64,000 bases of DNA, taken from positions 10,726,001 to 10,790,000 of the forward strand of contig CP108521.1 in the NCBI GenBank assembly GCA_035999765.1, written 5' to 3'. Positions 9,118 to 18,469 of the stretch are shown in pieces. A program made the position numbers and the translations under genes. Positions within the stretch are counted from its first letter, which is position 1. Every line of letters starts with the position of its first letter. Below the pieces are notes generated by a model. The model was not told the DNA's origin and did not search any database. It worked only from the letters and a program-made list of their open reading frames with translations. Origin of the DNA: Streptomyces sp. NBC_01231 (lineage in GTDB: Bacteria; Actinomycetota; Actinomycetes; Streptomycetales; Streptomycetaceae).

Positions 9118-10052
9118 CGGCTCGTCCTTCCGGCGGTGGCGAACTCTGCGGTGGTGGCGTGGTATTCAACGGAGTCGCGGGTGAGCTCCATGAACGCCTC
9201 CTCCAGTGACGCCTCCTGGACGAACAACTCGTGCAGCACCAGCCCGGCGGCCGCGGCGCGTTCGCCGATCTCGGCGGCCTCCAGCCCCTGGACCTCCAGC
9301 ACGCCGGGCTGGCTGCTGGTGACCGCGACGCCGTCACCAACCAGCAGCTCACGCAGGGACGCGTCCTGCGGCGACTGCACCCGTACGCTCCGGCTGGACG
9401 ACTGGGCGACGAAGTCGGCGAGCGGGCCCGCGGACAGCAGCCGGCCCTTCCCGATCACGATGAGGTCCTCGGCGATCAACGCCATCTCGGTCATCAAGTG
9501 GGAGGAGACGAAGACGGTCCGACCCTGATCCGCGAGGCCCTTCAGAAGGTTGCGGATCCACAGCACCCCTTCCGGGTCGAGGCCGTTGACCGGCTCGTCC
9601 AGCATGATGATGTGCGGGTCGCCGAGCAGTGCCGAGGCGATGCCCAGCCGCTGCCCCATGCCCAGCGAGAAGCCGCCCGCCCGCTTGCGGGCCACCTCCG
9701 TCAGACCGACCATGTCGATCACCTCCAGCACCCGCCGCTTGCCGATGCCGTTACTCGCCGCCAGCGCGAGCAGGTGGTTGTACGCCGAGCGTCCGGGGTG
9801 GATCGCCTTCGCCTCCAGCAGCGCCCCGATCTCCTGCAGCGGGGCCTTGTGCTGCTCGTAGGGGCGGCCGTTGACGTGGACCGTTCCGGACGACGGCCGG
9901 TCCAGACCCATGACCATCCGCATCGTCGTCGACTTGCCCGCCCCGTTGGGCCCGAGAAAACCCGTCACCACTCCAGGACGCACGGTGAAGCTCAGCGCGT
10001 CGACCGCGAGCTTGTCCCCGTACCTCTTACTGAGGCCGTTCACCTCGATCAC
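9114..10052 (-). CDS. ABC transporter ATP-binding protein
   Basis: ATPase subunit of the exporter, about 312 aa. Walker A GPNGAGKST, signature FSLGMGQRLGIA, Walker B IIMLDEPVNGLDP and the switch His in VFVSSHL are all present; a C-terminal ~90-residue extension is typical of DrrA/CcmA-like ATPases. I place the start at GTG 10052 (V-I-E-V-N-G-L-S-K-R), preceded by a strong GGAGGTGG; earlier in-frame starts give non-homologous N-terminal sequence. First gene of the leftward block. Confidence 0.92.
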   Translation of the reverse strand: MIEVNGLSKRYGDKLAVDALSFTVRPGVVTGFLGPNGAGKSTTMRMVMGLDRPSSGTVHVNGRPYEQHKAPLQEIGALLEAKAIHPGRSAYNHLLALAASNGIGKRRVLEVIDMVGLTEVARKRAGGFSLGMGQRLGIASALLGDPHIIMLDEPVNGLDPEGVLWIRNLLKGLADQGRTVFVSSHLMTEMALIAEDLIVIGKGRLLSAGPLADFVAQSSSRSVRVQSPQDASLRELLVGDGVAVTSSQPGVLEVQGLEAAEIGERAAAAGLVLHELFVQEASLEEAFMELTRDSVEYHATTAEFATAGRTSR

Positions 10053-10420
10053 AATCCACCTCCAGGTTGTTTGGGCCTCAAGGTTCTTGCAAGGAGGCAG
10101 CCTTTTGCGTCGCCCTCCGGCGGTCACTGCCTGTACCACGGCCGCGGTACGCCACCGTCCGCATCCGCGACCGTGGGGTGACGCTCGTCGTCGCCCGCCG
10201 TGATCGAACAAGATTGACCATCGACTCGAGAGAGACCCGGTTTCGCCTGGCCCGACGGCAGTCAGGCGGAGAGCGCCGCGGCGAGGTCAGCCCTCGCGAA
10301 GCGTCTCGGCCACCCGGTCGCCCCCCGCAGCCCCTGGCGGAACCTACCCGCGTCCGTCACCGCGACGACCGCCACCTCGCCGGACGGATGCCCGGTCCAC
10401 GTCGCAGTCAGTAGGAGCTC
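10053..10420. other. Intergenic region with a possible small coding remnant
   Basis: Contains the promoter region of the exporter block. On the minus strand, 10262-10410 reads as an open C-terminal stretch (HPSGEVAVVAVTDAGRFRQG, ending FARADLAAALSA-stop) without a usable start, perhaps the tail of a lost gene. I do not recognise it. Confidence 0.3.
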
Positions 10421-11422
10421 TCAGCGAGCCGGCGGACGGTCAGCGGCGCTCATGCCAGTTGCCAGCCGAGGCGTGTAGTGCTTCTCGAGTGCGGAGACTT
10501 CTTCGTCCGTCAAGGCGATGTCGAGGGCCGCGCCGGCATCCGCCAAGTGATGCGGCTTGGAGGCCCCGACGATCGGGGCGCTGACAACTGGATTCGCCAG
10601 GACCCACGCGAGTGCGATCGTGGCCGGGGACACACCGCGTGCCTGGGCTACCGACTGCACTGCCTCAATGATCTTCCGGTTCGACTCTTCTTCGACGAAG
10701 AGGCGCCCGTATGCAGGGTCGGTCTCCGATCGTCGGGTCTCCGCACCCCAGGGCCGAGTGAGCCGGCCGCGCGCCAGCGGGCTCCACGGGATGCTCCCGA
10801 CACCCTGATCTGCGAGCAGACCGAACATCTCCCGTTCCTCTTCACGCATGAGGAGGTTGTACTGGTCCTGCATGGACACGAACCGCGTCCACCCGTGCAG
10901 ATCAGCGGTGTGCTGCAGCTTGGCGAACTCCCATGCCAGCATCGAGGATGCGCCGATGTAGCGCACCTTGCCCGCCTTCACGACGTCATGAAGAGCCTCC
11001 ATCGTTTCTTCTGCGGGCGTCTCGTAGTCGAGGCGATGAATCTGGTACAGATCGACGTAGTCGGTGCCGAGCCGCGTCAGCGACGCATCGATCTGCTCCA
11101 TGATCGCCTTGCGGGACGTTCCGGAGCCACCTGGTCCGGCGTGCATCGGGTAGAAGACCTTGGTGGCGAGCACGATGTCCTCGCGGCGCGAGTACTTCTT
11201 GATCGCGCGCCCGACGATTTCTTCCGAGCTGCCGAAGCTGTAGGCGTTGGCGGTGTCCCAGAATGTGATGCCCAGTTCGACAGCCTGTCGGAAGACCGGC
11301 TCTGCTTCCTCTTCGCCAAGTGCCCACTTACTGAAACCGCTCGCGGTGTCCCCGAAGGTCATACAGCCGAGCGCGAGACGGCTGACAACGAGCCCTGATG
11401 TTCCAAGTCGTGTGTAGTTCAT
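10421..11422 (-). CDS. Aldo/keto reductase
   Basis: NADPH-dependent aldo/keto reductase, 333 aa, full length. The catalytic tetrad region is visible: DTANAYSFGSSEE (Asp and Tyr), LATKVFYP (Lys) and LYQIHRLD (His). NADP-binding residues follow in WSPLARGRLTRP and near the C-terminus (PIVGASKPHHLAD). Closest in pattern to YajO/tas-like AKRs. It starts at ATG 11422, 200 bp from the alcohol dehydrogenase upstream on the same strand. Physiological substrate unknown. Confidence 0.93.
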   Translation of the reverse strand: MNYTRLGTSGLVVSRLALGCMTFGDTASGFSKWALGEEEAEPVFRQAVELGITFWDTANAYSFGSSEEIVGRAIKKYSRREDIVLATKVFYPMHAGPGGSGTSRKAIMEQIDASLTRLGTDYVDLYQIHRLDYETPAEETMEALHDVVKAGKVRYIGASSMLAWEFAKLQHTADLHGWTRFVSMQDQYNLLMREEEREMFGLLADQGVGSIPWSPLARGRLTRPWGAETRRSETDPAYGRLFVEEESNRKIIEAVQSVAQARGVSPATIALAWVLANPVVSAPIVGASKPHHLADAGAALDIALTDEEVSALEKHYTPRLATGMSAADRPPAR

Positions 11423-11623
11423 GATTCTCCAGTTGACGAACTAACCAATCCCGCTGGCGGATTGCAGCCGTGAGGCGGCCGCCAGAGTCTCGGGTGTCGT
11501 TCTTGGTGTCGCGGTATCGGGCGGCGGCCGTGTCGCCCTGCTCGCCGGGCTACCAGGCGTACGCTTCGGAAGCCTCGGCTCCGGGGCGCCCGGCCACCGT
11601 CGCAGCGGTCCCACCCCTCGTGG

Positions 11624-12667
11624 TCAGGCCAGCGTCGCCATGTCGATCACGAAGCGGTAGCGCACGTCGGAGGACAGGACGCGCTCGTACGCCTCGTTGG
11701 TCTTCTCGACCGGGATGACCTCGATCTCGGCCCCTATGCCGTGCTCGCCGCAGAAGTCCAACATCTCCTGAGTCTCCCGAATGCCGCCGATCGACGAGCC
11801 GGCGTACGAACGACCACGTGCGAGAAGGGAGAACACGTTCAGCGACAGCGGTTCAGCCGGAGCTCCGACGTTGACCATGGTGCCGCCCACGGCCAGCAGG
11901 GAAAGGTAGGCATCGACGTCGAGCTTGGCGCTCACCGTGTTGACGATGAGGTCGAAGTTGCCAGCCAGCTCATCGAACGTGGCCGGGTCGCTCGTGGCGT
12001 AGTAGTGGTCTGCGCCCAGGCGCAGACCGTCGTCCATCTTCTTCAACGACTGCGACAGGACGGTGACTTCCGCGCCCATCGCGTGCGCGAACTTGACGCC
12101 CATGTGCCCGAGGCCGCCGAGTCCGACGATGGCCACCTTCTTGCTCGGGCCGGCGCCCCAGCGGTGCAGCGGCGAGTACGTGGTGATGCCCGCGCACAGC
12201 AGCGGGGCGGCCTTGTCCAGGGTGACGCTGTCAGGGATGCGGACGACGAAGTCCTCGTTGACGACGATGTGGGTGCTGTACCCGCCCTGGGTGGGAGCGC
12301 CGTCCCGGTCCATGGAGCCGTAGGTGAGGGTGGTGCCGTTGAGGCAGTACTGTTCCTCACCCTTCAGGCAGGAGTTGCAGGTGCGGCAGGAGTTGACCAT
12401 GCAGCCGACGCCGACGCGGTCATCGACAGCGTGCTTGGCGACCTCCGAGCCGACTTGGGTGACGACTCCGGCGATCTCATGGCCGGGGGCTATGGGATAG
12501 TGCACCGGGCCCCAGTCGCCACGGACGTGGTGGATGTCCGAGTGGCAGATGCCGACGTACTTGATCTCGATCAGGACATCGTGCGGGCCGACATCGCGGC
12601 GTTCGATGGTGGTCCGAGTGAGCGGTTCGGTCGCGGACGTAGCGGCGTACGCGTTGACGGTGAACAC
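11624..12667 (-). CDS. Zinc-dependent NAD(P) alcohol dehydrogenase (AdhC-like)
   Basis: Medium-chain dehydrogenase/reductase, about 347 aa. The catalytic zinc ligands are in GICHSDIHH and GHEIAG; the structural zinc Cys cluster is [15 protein letters not shown]; the Rossmann motif is [18 protein letters not shown]. Closest in pattern to the cinnamyl-alcohol-dehydrogenase/AdhC branch. Start chosen at GTG 12667, preceded by GGAG at 4-nt spacing; the extra upstream residues in the open frame are not homologous. Together with the aldo/keto reductase it may form an aldehyde-reducing unit. Confidence 0.93.
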   Translation of the reverse strand: MFTVNAYAATSATEPLTRTTIERRDVGPHDVLIEIKYVGICHSDIHHVRGDWGPVHYPIAPGHEIAGVVTQVGSEVAKHAVDDRVGVGCMVNSCRTCNSCLKGEEQYCLNGTTLTYGSMDRDGAPTQGGYSTHIVVNEDFVVRIPDSVTLDKAAPLLCAGITTYSPLHRWGAGPSKKVAIVGLGGLGHMGVKFAHAMGAEVTVLSQSLKKMDDGLRLGADHYYATSDPATFDELAGNFDLIVNTVSAKLDVDAYLSLLAVGGTMVNVGAPAEPLSLNVFSLLARGRSYAGSSIGGIRETQEMLDFCGEHGIGAEIEVIPVEKTNEAYERVLSSDVRYRFVIDMATLA

Positions 12668-13090
12668 GATTCTCCAAACGGGGACGGGACTGGTCGTAGC
12701 CGCAGCAGCCACGGTTGTCGCGGCCTTCCTGTGGGCATCCTTTGCCGCAATGGATCGGGAACCTACATTTCACTGGACCGCGTATGCAGCATTCGTCCGG
12801 ATGGGGGGATCCCCGGCCGAGGCCGCTGCTGGCATACATAAAAGCTTGCACGGTCAGTCATCCGTGTAAAGGGGAAGGACTCATCCTGGGGACAAATCCT
12901 TCCCCCCTTAAGGATTGAGTTCCTGGGTACGCCGGTTGATGGCTCGGTGTGAGGAATGCACTAGGCCTCGCCGTGTTGCACCGCAAGACGTCGGGCCACG
13001 AAGTGCTGCGGTCGTTCGAGCCTCCGGGCCGGCGCCCTGGAACCGAACAACTGCGGCTCCGTGTTCCCGCTGGAGTAAATCGGCCCGCCA
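12668..13090. other. Intergenic stretch with an inverted repeat
   Basis: Non-coding as far as I can see. GGGGAAGGA at 12871-12879 pairs with TCCTTCCCC at 12897-12905 across a 17-nt loop, a terminator-like or element-end hairpin. Composition is less G+C rich than the flanking genes. Confidence 0.35.
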
Positions 13091-13215
13091 TGCGAGGTCG
13101 GACTGGCCACCATGCGGAAGCGTGTCGCCACCCTGGGCGGCACATTCGCGCTGGAGAGCGCATTCGGCGAGGGCGCCACCATCGCCGTCACGATGCCTCT
13201 TGCCGTACTCGAGCC
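13091..13215 (+). pseudogene. Histidine kinase C-terminal scrap
   Basis: The open frame around the ATG at 13112 reads RVATLGGTFALESAFGEG then TIAVTMPL, the last ~30 residues of a NarL-class kinase ATPase domain (the G2 box region that normally follows MRERV). Everything upstream is missing. It is followed immediately by scraps of a response regulator, so a whole two-component pair once sat here. Confidence 0.6.
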
Positions 13216-13219
13216 GACC

Positions 13220-13475
13220 GCCGCATCTTTGCACGAGGTTCTACTCAAGCACTCCGGACGGAAGGAGCTGTGCGCTGCCATCCGCACAGCGGCCCGGGAC
13301 GGTGCGGCACTGCCTCGGCACCGGCCTCTCCGGCCGGGAGCTGGAGGTCCTGTCCGGCAACTCCCGCAGGCGGAGCAACTCGCGAGATCGCGCGGACCCT
13401 GCGCCTGTCCGAGGCCACAGTGATACCCACCTGCTGCACATCTGTACCGAACCCGACGCCCGCACATCACTACGT
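13220..13475 (+). pseudogene. LuxR-type response regulator scrap with frameshifts
   Basis: Three frames have to be combined: LLKHSGRKELCAAIRTAARD (end of a receiver domain), then GLSGRELEVLS and REIARTLRLSEATV (LuxR helix-turn-helix), then a degenerate THLLHI-like end. The receiver's phosphorylation site and the N-terminus are lost. Not functional. Confidence 0.6.
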
Positions 13476-13769
13476 TCGCCGCAAGCGCAAGCTGTCAGGT
13501 GCTTTCTTCACACGACCCCCCTTTTCTTGCTTCAGTCAAAGCACATCGGTACTCATCTCAAATACTTGTACCCGCCAAATGGCATCCAGAGAGTTGCGAC
13601 GCGTGAGCCCACAGCTATTCAACACGCAAGGCATTCCGCAGTCTCGGCTTCAAGAAAAAACAAGCAGGTGCGCTTGAAAGATATTCGAGTACTATGTGTG
13701 CAACCAAGGAGGGCACCTTCTTTAATAGGTGCTTTCTTTGTTGAGCGAAAGGGAAGATGCCTGCCCCGC
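13476..13769. other. A+T-richer non-coding segment
   Basis: This stretch is distinctly richer in A+T than its surroundings and has no supported gene. It ends with a hairpin listed separately. Composition suggests foreign or decayed DNA. Confidence 0.4.
13713..13743 (+). terminator. Terminator-like hairpin with T-rich tail
   Basis: GCACCT (13713-13718) and AGGTGC (13727-13732) form a 6-bp stem with an 8-nt loop, followed by TTTCTTTGTTG. A T-tailed intrinsic terminator is unusual in this G+C-rich window, supporting a different origin for the segment. It could equally be an attenuator ahead of the exporter gene. Confidence 0.35.
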
Positions 13770-13976
13770 GAACTCGACCACGACGACACTGAAGGGTCAA
13801 TCCTGAACCAGGGCGACTTCCTATACAACATCCCCTGGGTCAACGTCGGATTCTGGTACACCACCGACTCCAGCAGCCACGCCGAGGACTCCCTCGTACT
13901 CGGCACCTTCGACACCACGCTCGACGAGTTCGAACAGCTCGAAGGACGCGACGTCACCGTGGAGGCCATCTCGTGA
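13770..13976 (+). pseudogene. 3' end of an unidentified gene, coupled to the exporter
   Basis: An open stretch of about 65 codons ending GRDVTVEAIS-stop looks protein-like (ILNQGDFLYNIPWVNVGFW, then TTDSSSHAEDSLVLGTFD). No start codon in frame after the preceding A+T-rich segment fits a complete protein, so I read it as a C-terminal remnant. Its TGA overlaps the GTG of the MFS gene (GTGA), a translational-coupling arrangement. Family not recognised. Confidence 0.45.
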
Positions 13977-15286
13977 ACGACCAGGCGACACTTCCCTTCG
14001 GTCACCACTCGGCCACAAGCCCAGCGCGACGCGTCGGGCCGGCGCTGTCCACGCTTCTGATGCTGCTGACCGTGTTCGGCCCCATCTCGATGGACCTCTA
14101 TCTACCGGTCCTGCCCTCGCTGACGAGCGAGCTTGGCGCAGCCACTTCGGCGGCGCAGTTCACTCTGACCGCATGTCTGATGGGGCTCGCGGTCGGGCAG
14201 GTCATCGCCGGGCCGCTGTCGGACCGGTTCGGGCGCCGCACACCGCTGCTCATAGGGATCACCGCCTACATCGCCGCGTCCCTGCTGTGCGCGATCAGTC
14301 CGAGCCTCGTGACCTTGGTGATCGCCCGGCTCGTGCAGGGTCTCGCGGGCGCGGTCGGGATCGTCATCGCCCAGGCAGCCGGCCGGGACGTCTATGAAGG
14401 CGGCGCCCTGATCCGTTACTACGGGCGCCTGACCGTCCTCGGTGGTCTCGCCGCGATTGTCGGCCCCGTCCTGGGAGGGCAACTCGCCGGGATCACCGAC
14501 TGGCGCGGCATCTTTGTCATCCTCGCCGTGATCGGAGTGCTGCTGCTGGTCGCCTCCCTGATCATCTTCGGCGAGACGCTTCCGGGCGATCAGCGCACCA
14601 GTGGCGGCATGAAGCAGACCGGCCGCGACTTCCGCCGCCTGTTCTCCGACCGCCTCTTCGTTGGGTCGGTGTTCATCGCCGGCCTGACCTACGCCGCCCT
14701 GTTCGCTTACCTCTCCGGGGCGACCTACATCCTCCAAGGCGCCTACGGGCTTTCCCCACAGGCCTACTCAATTGCGTTCGGTGCGAACTCCGCCGGGTTC
14801 ATGATCTTCGGCTACATCGGCGGTCGGACTGCCGTGCGGTGGACCGAACGCGGCGCGCTCATCGTCGGCATTGCCATGACCGCCATCGGCTCCCTCGGGC
14901 TCCTCGCTACCGGACTGTGGAACCTGTCCTTGCCCGTGGTGCTCGTCTCCTTGTTCGTTCTCGCTTCCGGTGTCGCGTTCGCCGCGCCCCCGACCACGTC
15001 GCTCGCCTTGGCCGACTATCCGGAACTCGCCGGCACCGCGTCCTCGGTACTTGGCTGCGCCCGCTTCGGGCTCGGAGGAGTCGCCGCACCGCTCGTCGGC
15101 CTCGGCGGTGCCCAAGCCGTCCTCCCGCTGGGCATCGTCACCGTCGCGTCGGTCGTGCTCGGTGTCGTCGCCCAGGTGGTGTTCGTCAAAGCGATTCCGC
15201 GCGACAGCAACTCGGCATCCCGGGGCGGGGACTGTAAGACGTTCGGTGTAACTCCCGATCATGGAAGATGCATCGATGACAAGTGA
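13973..15286 (+). CDS. Bcr/CflA-type MFS drug exporter, C-terminus replaced by IS sequence
   Basis: Twelve-helix major facilitator, 437 aa. The N-terminus PISMDLYLPVLPSL and the motif GPLSDRFGRR between helices 2 and 3 are diagnostic of the Bcr/CflA multidrug-efflux family. Start GTG 13973 overlaps the preceding stop. The last ~20 residues (from about DSNSASRGG) are encoded by the left end of the IS256 element that begins near 15226, so the natural C-terminal tail has been lost; all transmembrane helices appear complete, so the protein may still function. Confidence 0.85.
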   Translation: MNDQATLPFGHHSATSPARRVGPALSTLLMLLTVFGPISMDLYLPVLPSLTSELGAATSAAQFTLTACLMGLAVGQVIAGPLSDRFGRRTPLLIGITAYIAASLLCAISPSLVTLVIARLVQGLAGAVGIVIAQAAGRDVYEGGALIRYYGRLTVLGGLAAIVGPVLGGQLAGITDWRGIFVILAVIGVLLLVASLIIFGETLPGDQRTSGGMKQTGRDFRRLFSDRLFVGSVFIAGLTYAALFAYLSGATYILQGAYGLSPQAYSIAFGANSAGFMIFGYIGGRTAVRWTERGALIVGIAMTAIGSLGLLATGLWNLSLPVVLVSLFVLASGVAFAAPPTTSLALADYPELAGTASSVLGCARFGLGGVAAPLVGLGGAQAVLPLGIVTVASVVLGVVAQVVFVKAIPRDSNSASRGGDCKTFGVTPDHGRCIDDK

Positions 15287-16245
15287 GAACGTGTCCAAGT
15301 CCGAGGCTGTCGAGCCCACGAACGCTGTGTCGGCGAAGGCCGTGGACGACCAGCTGATCGACGAGCTGGTGGGCCGAGCCCAGGCCGAGGGCCTGCAACT
15401 GACCGGCGAGGGCGGACTTCTCCAGCAACTGACCAAGCGGCTGTTGGAGTCGGCCCTGGAGGACGAGATCACCGACCACCTCGGCTACGACAAGCACGAC
15501 CCGGCGGGCAAGGACGGCGGCAACTCCCGCAACGGCAAACGCTCCAAGACCGTGCTGACCGACGTCGGCCCGGTGGAGATAACCGTGCCCCGCGACCGCG
15601 ACGGCTCCGTCGAGCCGAAGATCGTCAAGTAGCGGCAGAAGCGCCTGACCGGCGTCGACGAGATGGTCATCTCGCTGGCCGCGAAGGGCTTGACCACCGG
15701 TGAGGTCCAGGCCCACCTGGCGGAGGTCTATGGCGCCGAGGTCTCCCGCCAGACCATCTCCACCCTGACCGACACAGTGCTGGAGGGCATGGCCGAATGG
15801 CAGAGCCGCCCGCTCGACGCCGTCTGTCCGGTGGTCTTCATCGACGCCGTCCACGTGAAAATTCGTGACGGCGCGGTCGCCAACCGGCCCATCTACGTGG
15901 CCCTGGCCGTCACCACTGAGGGCCGGCGGGAAATCCTGGGACTGTGGGCGGGCGACGGCGGCGAGGGCGCCAAGCACTGGCTGCATATCCTCACCGAGAT
16001 CAAGAACCGCGGCGTCAGCGACGTCCTCATGCTGGTCTGCGACGGGCTCAAGGGCCTGCCCGAGGCGGTGGAGACCGTCTGGCCGCAGACGATCGTGCAG
16101 ACCTGCGTGGTGCACCTGCTGCAAAACTCCTTCCGCTATGCCGCCCGTCAGGACTGGGACAAGATCGCCAAGCTTCTCAAGCCCGTCTACACCGCTCCCA
16201 CCGAAGAGGCCGCGCTGGACCGGTTCGCGCTTTTCCGGCCACCGG
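15226..16245 (+). mobile_element. IS256-family element, truncated at its right end
   Basis: The left end begins near GGGGACTGTAAGACGTTCGG, a typical IS256-group terminal sequence, inside the exporter gene. The transposase frame has an internal stop and the right portion of the element, including the C-terminal catalytic Glu region and right inverted repeat, is missing after about 16240. Confidence 0.75.
15261..16245 (+). pseudogene. IS256 (Mutator-type) transposase, nonsense mutation and 3' truncation
   Basis: The N-terminal part (to 15632) contains LTKRLLESALEDEITDHLGY and SRNGKRSKTVLTDVGPVEI; reading resumes in the same frame after a TAG at 15630-15632 (where family members usually carry a Lys or Arg/Gln codon) with RLTGVDEMVISLAAKGL. 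Two acidic catalytic positions are visible (FIDAVHVKIRDG and LMLVCDGLKGLPEA), but sequence homology stops at ALDRFA, well before the usual ~400-residue end. It is inactive. Confidence 0.85.
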
Positions 16246-16281
16246 TTGAGGCCGGACCCGTCCTCGCTGACCTGCCCCGGT

Positions 16282-16422
16282 GACCGGGTCGGCCTGTGTG
16301 CCAGGTGCCAGCGCAAGACCCACAAGTACGGCAGCGGCGGCAGTCCCCTGTGTCAGTGGTGCATGGCGCCAGTGCTGGAACAGTGGGGGACAGCCGTGCG
16401 CTACGTCAGCACCCGCACATAG
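16282..16422 (+). pseudogene. Cys-rich C-terminal fragment (zinc-ribbon-like)
   Basis: A 46-residue open end reads GLCARCQRKTHKYGSGG, then LCQWC and ending VRYVSTRT-stop. The CxxC...CxxC pattern suggests a small zinc ribbon. No start codon is available other than through the IS256 remnant upstream, so this is a 3' fragment left after the IS deletion. Family not recognised. Confidence 0.4.
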
Positions 16423-16739
16423 CGCGTCCCCGGCCGGGTGAAGACGCCCGGACGGAAGAACCTCCCGGGGCGTCGGCACGTCCTGCCAGGCATGAAGCAG
16501 ATCAACGACGCCCACGTCGCCGTGCCGGGCCTGGCCGTGGTGGAAGTCGCGGCCGCGGGACGAGACCGCCTTCGCGGTCCAGGAGCTTGCGCCGACCCTT
16601 GCGCCTTCTCCTGCGGCATCCTTTTGCGGCTTTTCTTGCGCGAGCCTCGCCGACGCCGCCGCGTCCGTGCAGGTCACCCCCACGTGCGGCGCGGGGTCGG
16701 GCGACCGGAGCGCGGTTCGAACAGCAGTACCTTTACCCC
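16423..16739. other. Spacer between fragments
   Basis: Both strands are open for long distances here owing to composition but no frame is convincing. A stretch near 16590-16635 (CTTGCGCC...CTTCTCCTGCG) resembles, in reverse orientation, the region just upstream of the second copy of the following gene at 45.5 kb. Confidence 0.3.
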
Positions 16740-17090
16740 GTGGCAGCCTCGTACGACTTCGCCCGGGACCTGACCGACGCGCAGGACGAACTCCGTCAGG
16801 TCCGCGCTGAACTGCAGACCCTCTACCAGCGGGTGCCGTGGTCGGCCGAACCACTGGACGCCTGGGAGACCCACGAGAACGCCTGGCGGCCGTCGTCCCG
16901 CCCCGCCTCCCCCGGCTGGGACCCCCAGGACACGACGGAGATCGCCCGGCTACGGAAGCGGGAGCTCGAACTCGCCGGAACGATCGTCACGCACGTGTAC
17001 TGGAGCGAGTTCGCCGCGGCCGACGTCCTCGCGGCCCGTACCGCGCTCAAGCACCACCACGAGCAGCAGATGGCCGACGCCTCCAACTAG
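16740..17090 (+). CDS. Unknown small protein, family A copy 1
   Basis: 116-residue protein starting at GTG 16740 (VAASYDFARDLTDAQDEL). The N-terminal half is a predicted helix rich in Gln/Arg/Glu (RQVRAELQTLYQ), followed by WSAEPLDAW, a Pro-rich SPGWDPQD segment and a second helix (IARLRKRELELAGTIVTH). No membrane segment or signal. I know similar proteins as conserved hypotheticals in Streptomyces but no function. A frameshifted second copy lies at 45.2-45.5 kb on the other strand; homology includes ~20 codons' worth of DNA upstream of the start (TTCGAACAGCAGTACCTTT), so the gene may start earlier than I show. Confidence 0.7.
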   Translation: MAASYDFARDLTDAQDELRQVRAELQTLYQRVPWSAEPLDAWETHENAWRPSSRPASPGWDPQDTTEIARLRKRELELAGTIVTHVYWSEFAAADVLAARTALKHHHEQQMADASN

Positions 17091-17570
17091 CCGCCGACCG
17101 CTTCCTGCTGCCGGTCGGCCGCCGCCCGCACGACCACGTCCAGGACGTCGTCCAGGGCGAGGCGCACGACCCGCCCGTCTCGAGCCGCCGCACCGCCGGG
17201 CGGCCCCGGCGCGGCGGCCCCGCCCGGCGCGCAACACCAGCGAGCGCGCCCCGATCCCCGGCAGCGTCCGCGCCGCCCATCCCGCCCCCCCCAACTCCAG
17301 CCAAGGACAGGGGCAAAGCGGCCGCAACGGGGATGTCAGCACCCCGACCACGCCCGCACACTGCGCCGACCTGGGCCAACTCAGAGACGCCGCGAAGGCT
17401 CGCGCAACATCTACCGCAACACTCAGCGCACCATCCGCCGCAACACTTTGGCGCAACCCGGCGCCAGCATGCCGGTCACGGTGATCTGTCGCAGTGAATG
17501 TTGAGCATTCTCATCGAAGCCTGAGTGACGTGAGCCATGCTGTCTCATCGCCTGCTGCCTGGGGAACGGC
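17091..17570. other. Non-coding, very G+C-rich stretch
   Basis: Nearly 480 bp with no supported gene. It is composed largely of CGCC/CCCC runs. I see no repeat structure beyond low complexity. Confidence 0.4.
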
Positions 17571-17603
17571 GAGCCCCGGCGCAGGCCGAAGGCGCCGGGG
17601 CTC
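17571..17603 (-). terminator. Strong hairpin terminator of the secreted-protein gene
   Basis: GAGCCCCGGCGC (17571-17582) and GCGCCGGGGCTC (17592-17603) form a perfect 12-bp stem with a 9-nt loop, 10 bp beyond the stop of the leftward gene at 17614. Confidence 0.75.
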
Positions 17604-17613
17604 AGCGACAGGC

Positions 17614-17976
17614 TCAGTGCCGCGTGGGGAACAGTTGGAGCCTGGCCTTGTGGCCGGAGACCGACTTAACCCAGATCTTCAGGTTGTTGAACTGAACGGT
17701 GCCGCCGGGGCTGGTGCTGCCGGTGAGGCTCCCGCCGGCGGCCGACATCCTCACGGATCGGGAGCTGATGCTCGTGATCTTCAACGCCCCGAACCCGAAC
17801 TTGCGGCTGTTGACCTTGATGGTCTTGGGCGCCGTTACGGTGATCTTGCACCGTCCGTCGTAGCAGGGTCCGTTGGCGGCAGATGCCACCGGCGTCATGA
17901 GTCCGAATCCGAGCGTGCCCGCCATGGTCACCGCCAGGACAGTCGACGCGGTCCGCCGACGCATACCGATACTCAT
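17614..17976 (-). CDS. Small secreted protein, unknown
   Basis: 120-residue precursor with a clear Sec signal peptide: MSIGMRRRTASTVLAV, a hydrophobic core and an AxA site (PVASAANG). The mature ~86 residues have one Cys pair (GPCYDGRCKI) likely forming a disulfide and a beta-rich, Ser/Lys/Val-rich pattern with repeated VNSRKFGFGALKI-like strands. No enzymatic motif. Stand-alone gene with its own terminator. Function unknown; similar small secreted proteins are common in Streptomyces. Confidence 0.8.
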   Translation of the reverse strand: MSIGMRRRTASTVLAVTMAGTLGFGLMTPVASAANGPCYDGRCKITVTAPKTIKVNSRKFGFGALKITSISSRSVRMSAAGGSLTGSTSPGGTVQFNNLKIWVKSVSGHKARLQLFPTRH

Positions 17977-18430
17977 CAGTAGGGTCTCCTGTTCTCAAGG
18001 GGTCCGGCTCGGCATTTCTAGCCCGCCGGTCCCGGGACCCCTCCCGAAGAGCCCAAGCGCCCCTGGCCAACACAACCTTCAGTGACAACGCTCAACCTTC
18101 CCTACGTTGTCCTGCGGGACCGGGCGAGCCCTTCGTATGGTTCACCCACCCAGGGACGTCGGGTGTGGCTTTCAACCTTCTGCCGCTTGTGGCTGGCAAC
18201 GATTGGCCGCCGGGCGTCCCACGACGACTCGGCTGCCAATTAGGAATTGCGAATGATCGCTCCGTAGGGAATCGACAGCGAGGTCGTCCGTTGGGAGGCA
18301 CCAGCACAACACCGCACGGAGTCCTCTGGGCCCTACTCCGCGACGGACGATGCTACGAGCCCCCGCCTCCTACCGCCCTCGCGGCTTGACAAACGGCATT
18401 AGGAATCGCTGCGAGAGGTCAGATGTGTCC
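17977..18430. other. Intergenic region
   Basis: About 450 bp without a supported gene. It should carry the promoter of the leftward secreted-protein gene. Confidence 0.35.
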
Positions 18431-18469
18431 TGTGCCATGAATGGTTGATCGTGTGCCAACGAACGTTGA
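18431..18469. promoter_or_regulatory. Tandem imperfect repeat, 21-bp period
   Basis: TGTGCCATGAATGGTTGA (18431-18448) and TGTGCCAACGAACGTTGA (18452-18469) match at 13 of 18 positions with the same spacing from start to start (21 bp, two helical turns). Placed immediately ahead of an antitoxin-like gene, they are plausible operator half-sites. Inference only. Confidence 0.35.

Noticed and set aside
17614..17976. Ribosomal-peptide (RiPP) precursor
   Set aside because: The protein has a normal Sec signal and ~86-residue mature part, and no maturase lies nearby.
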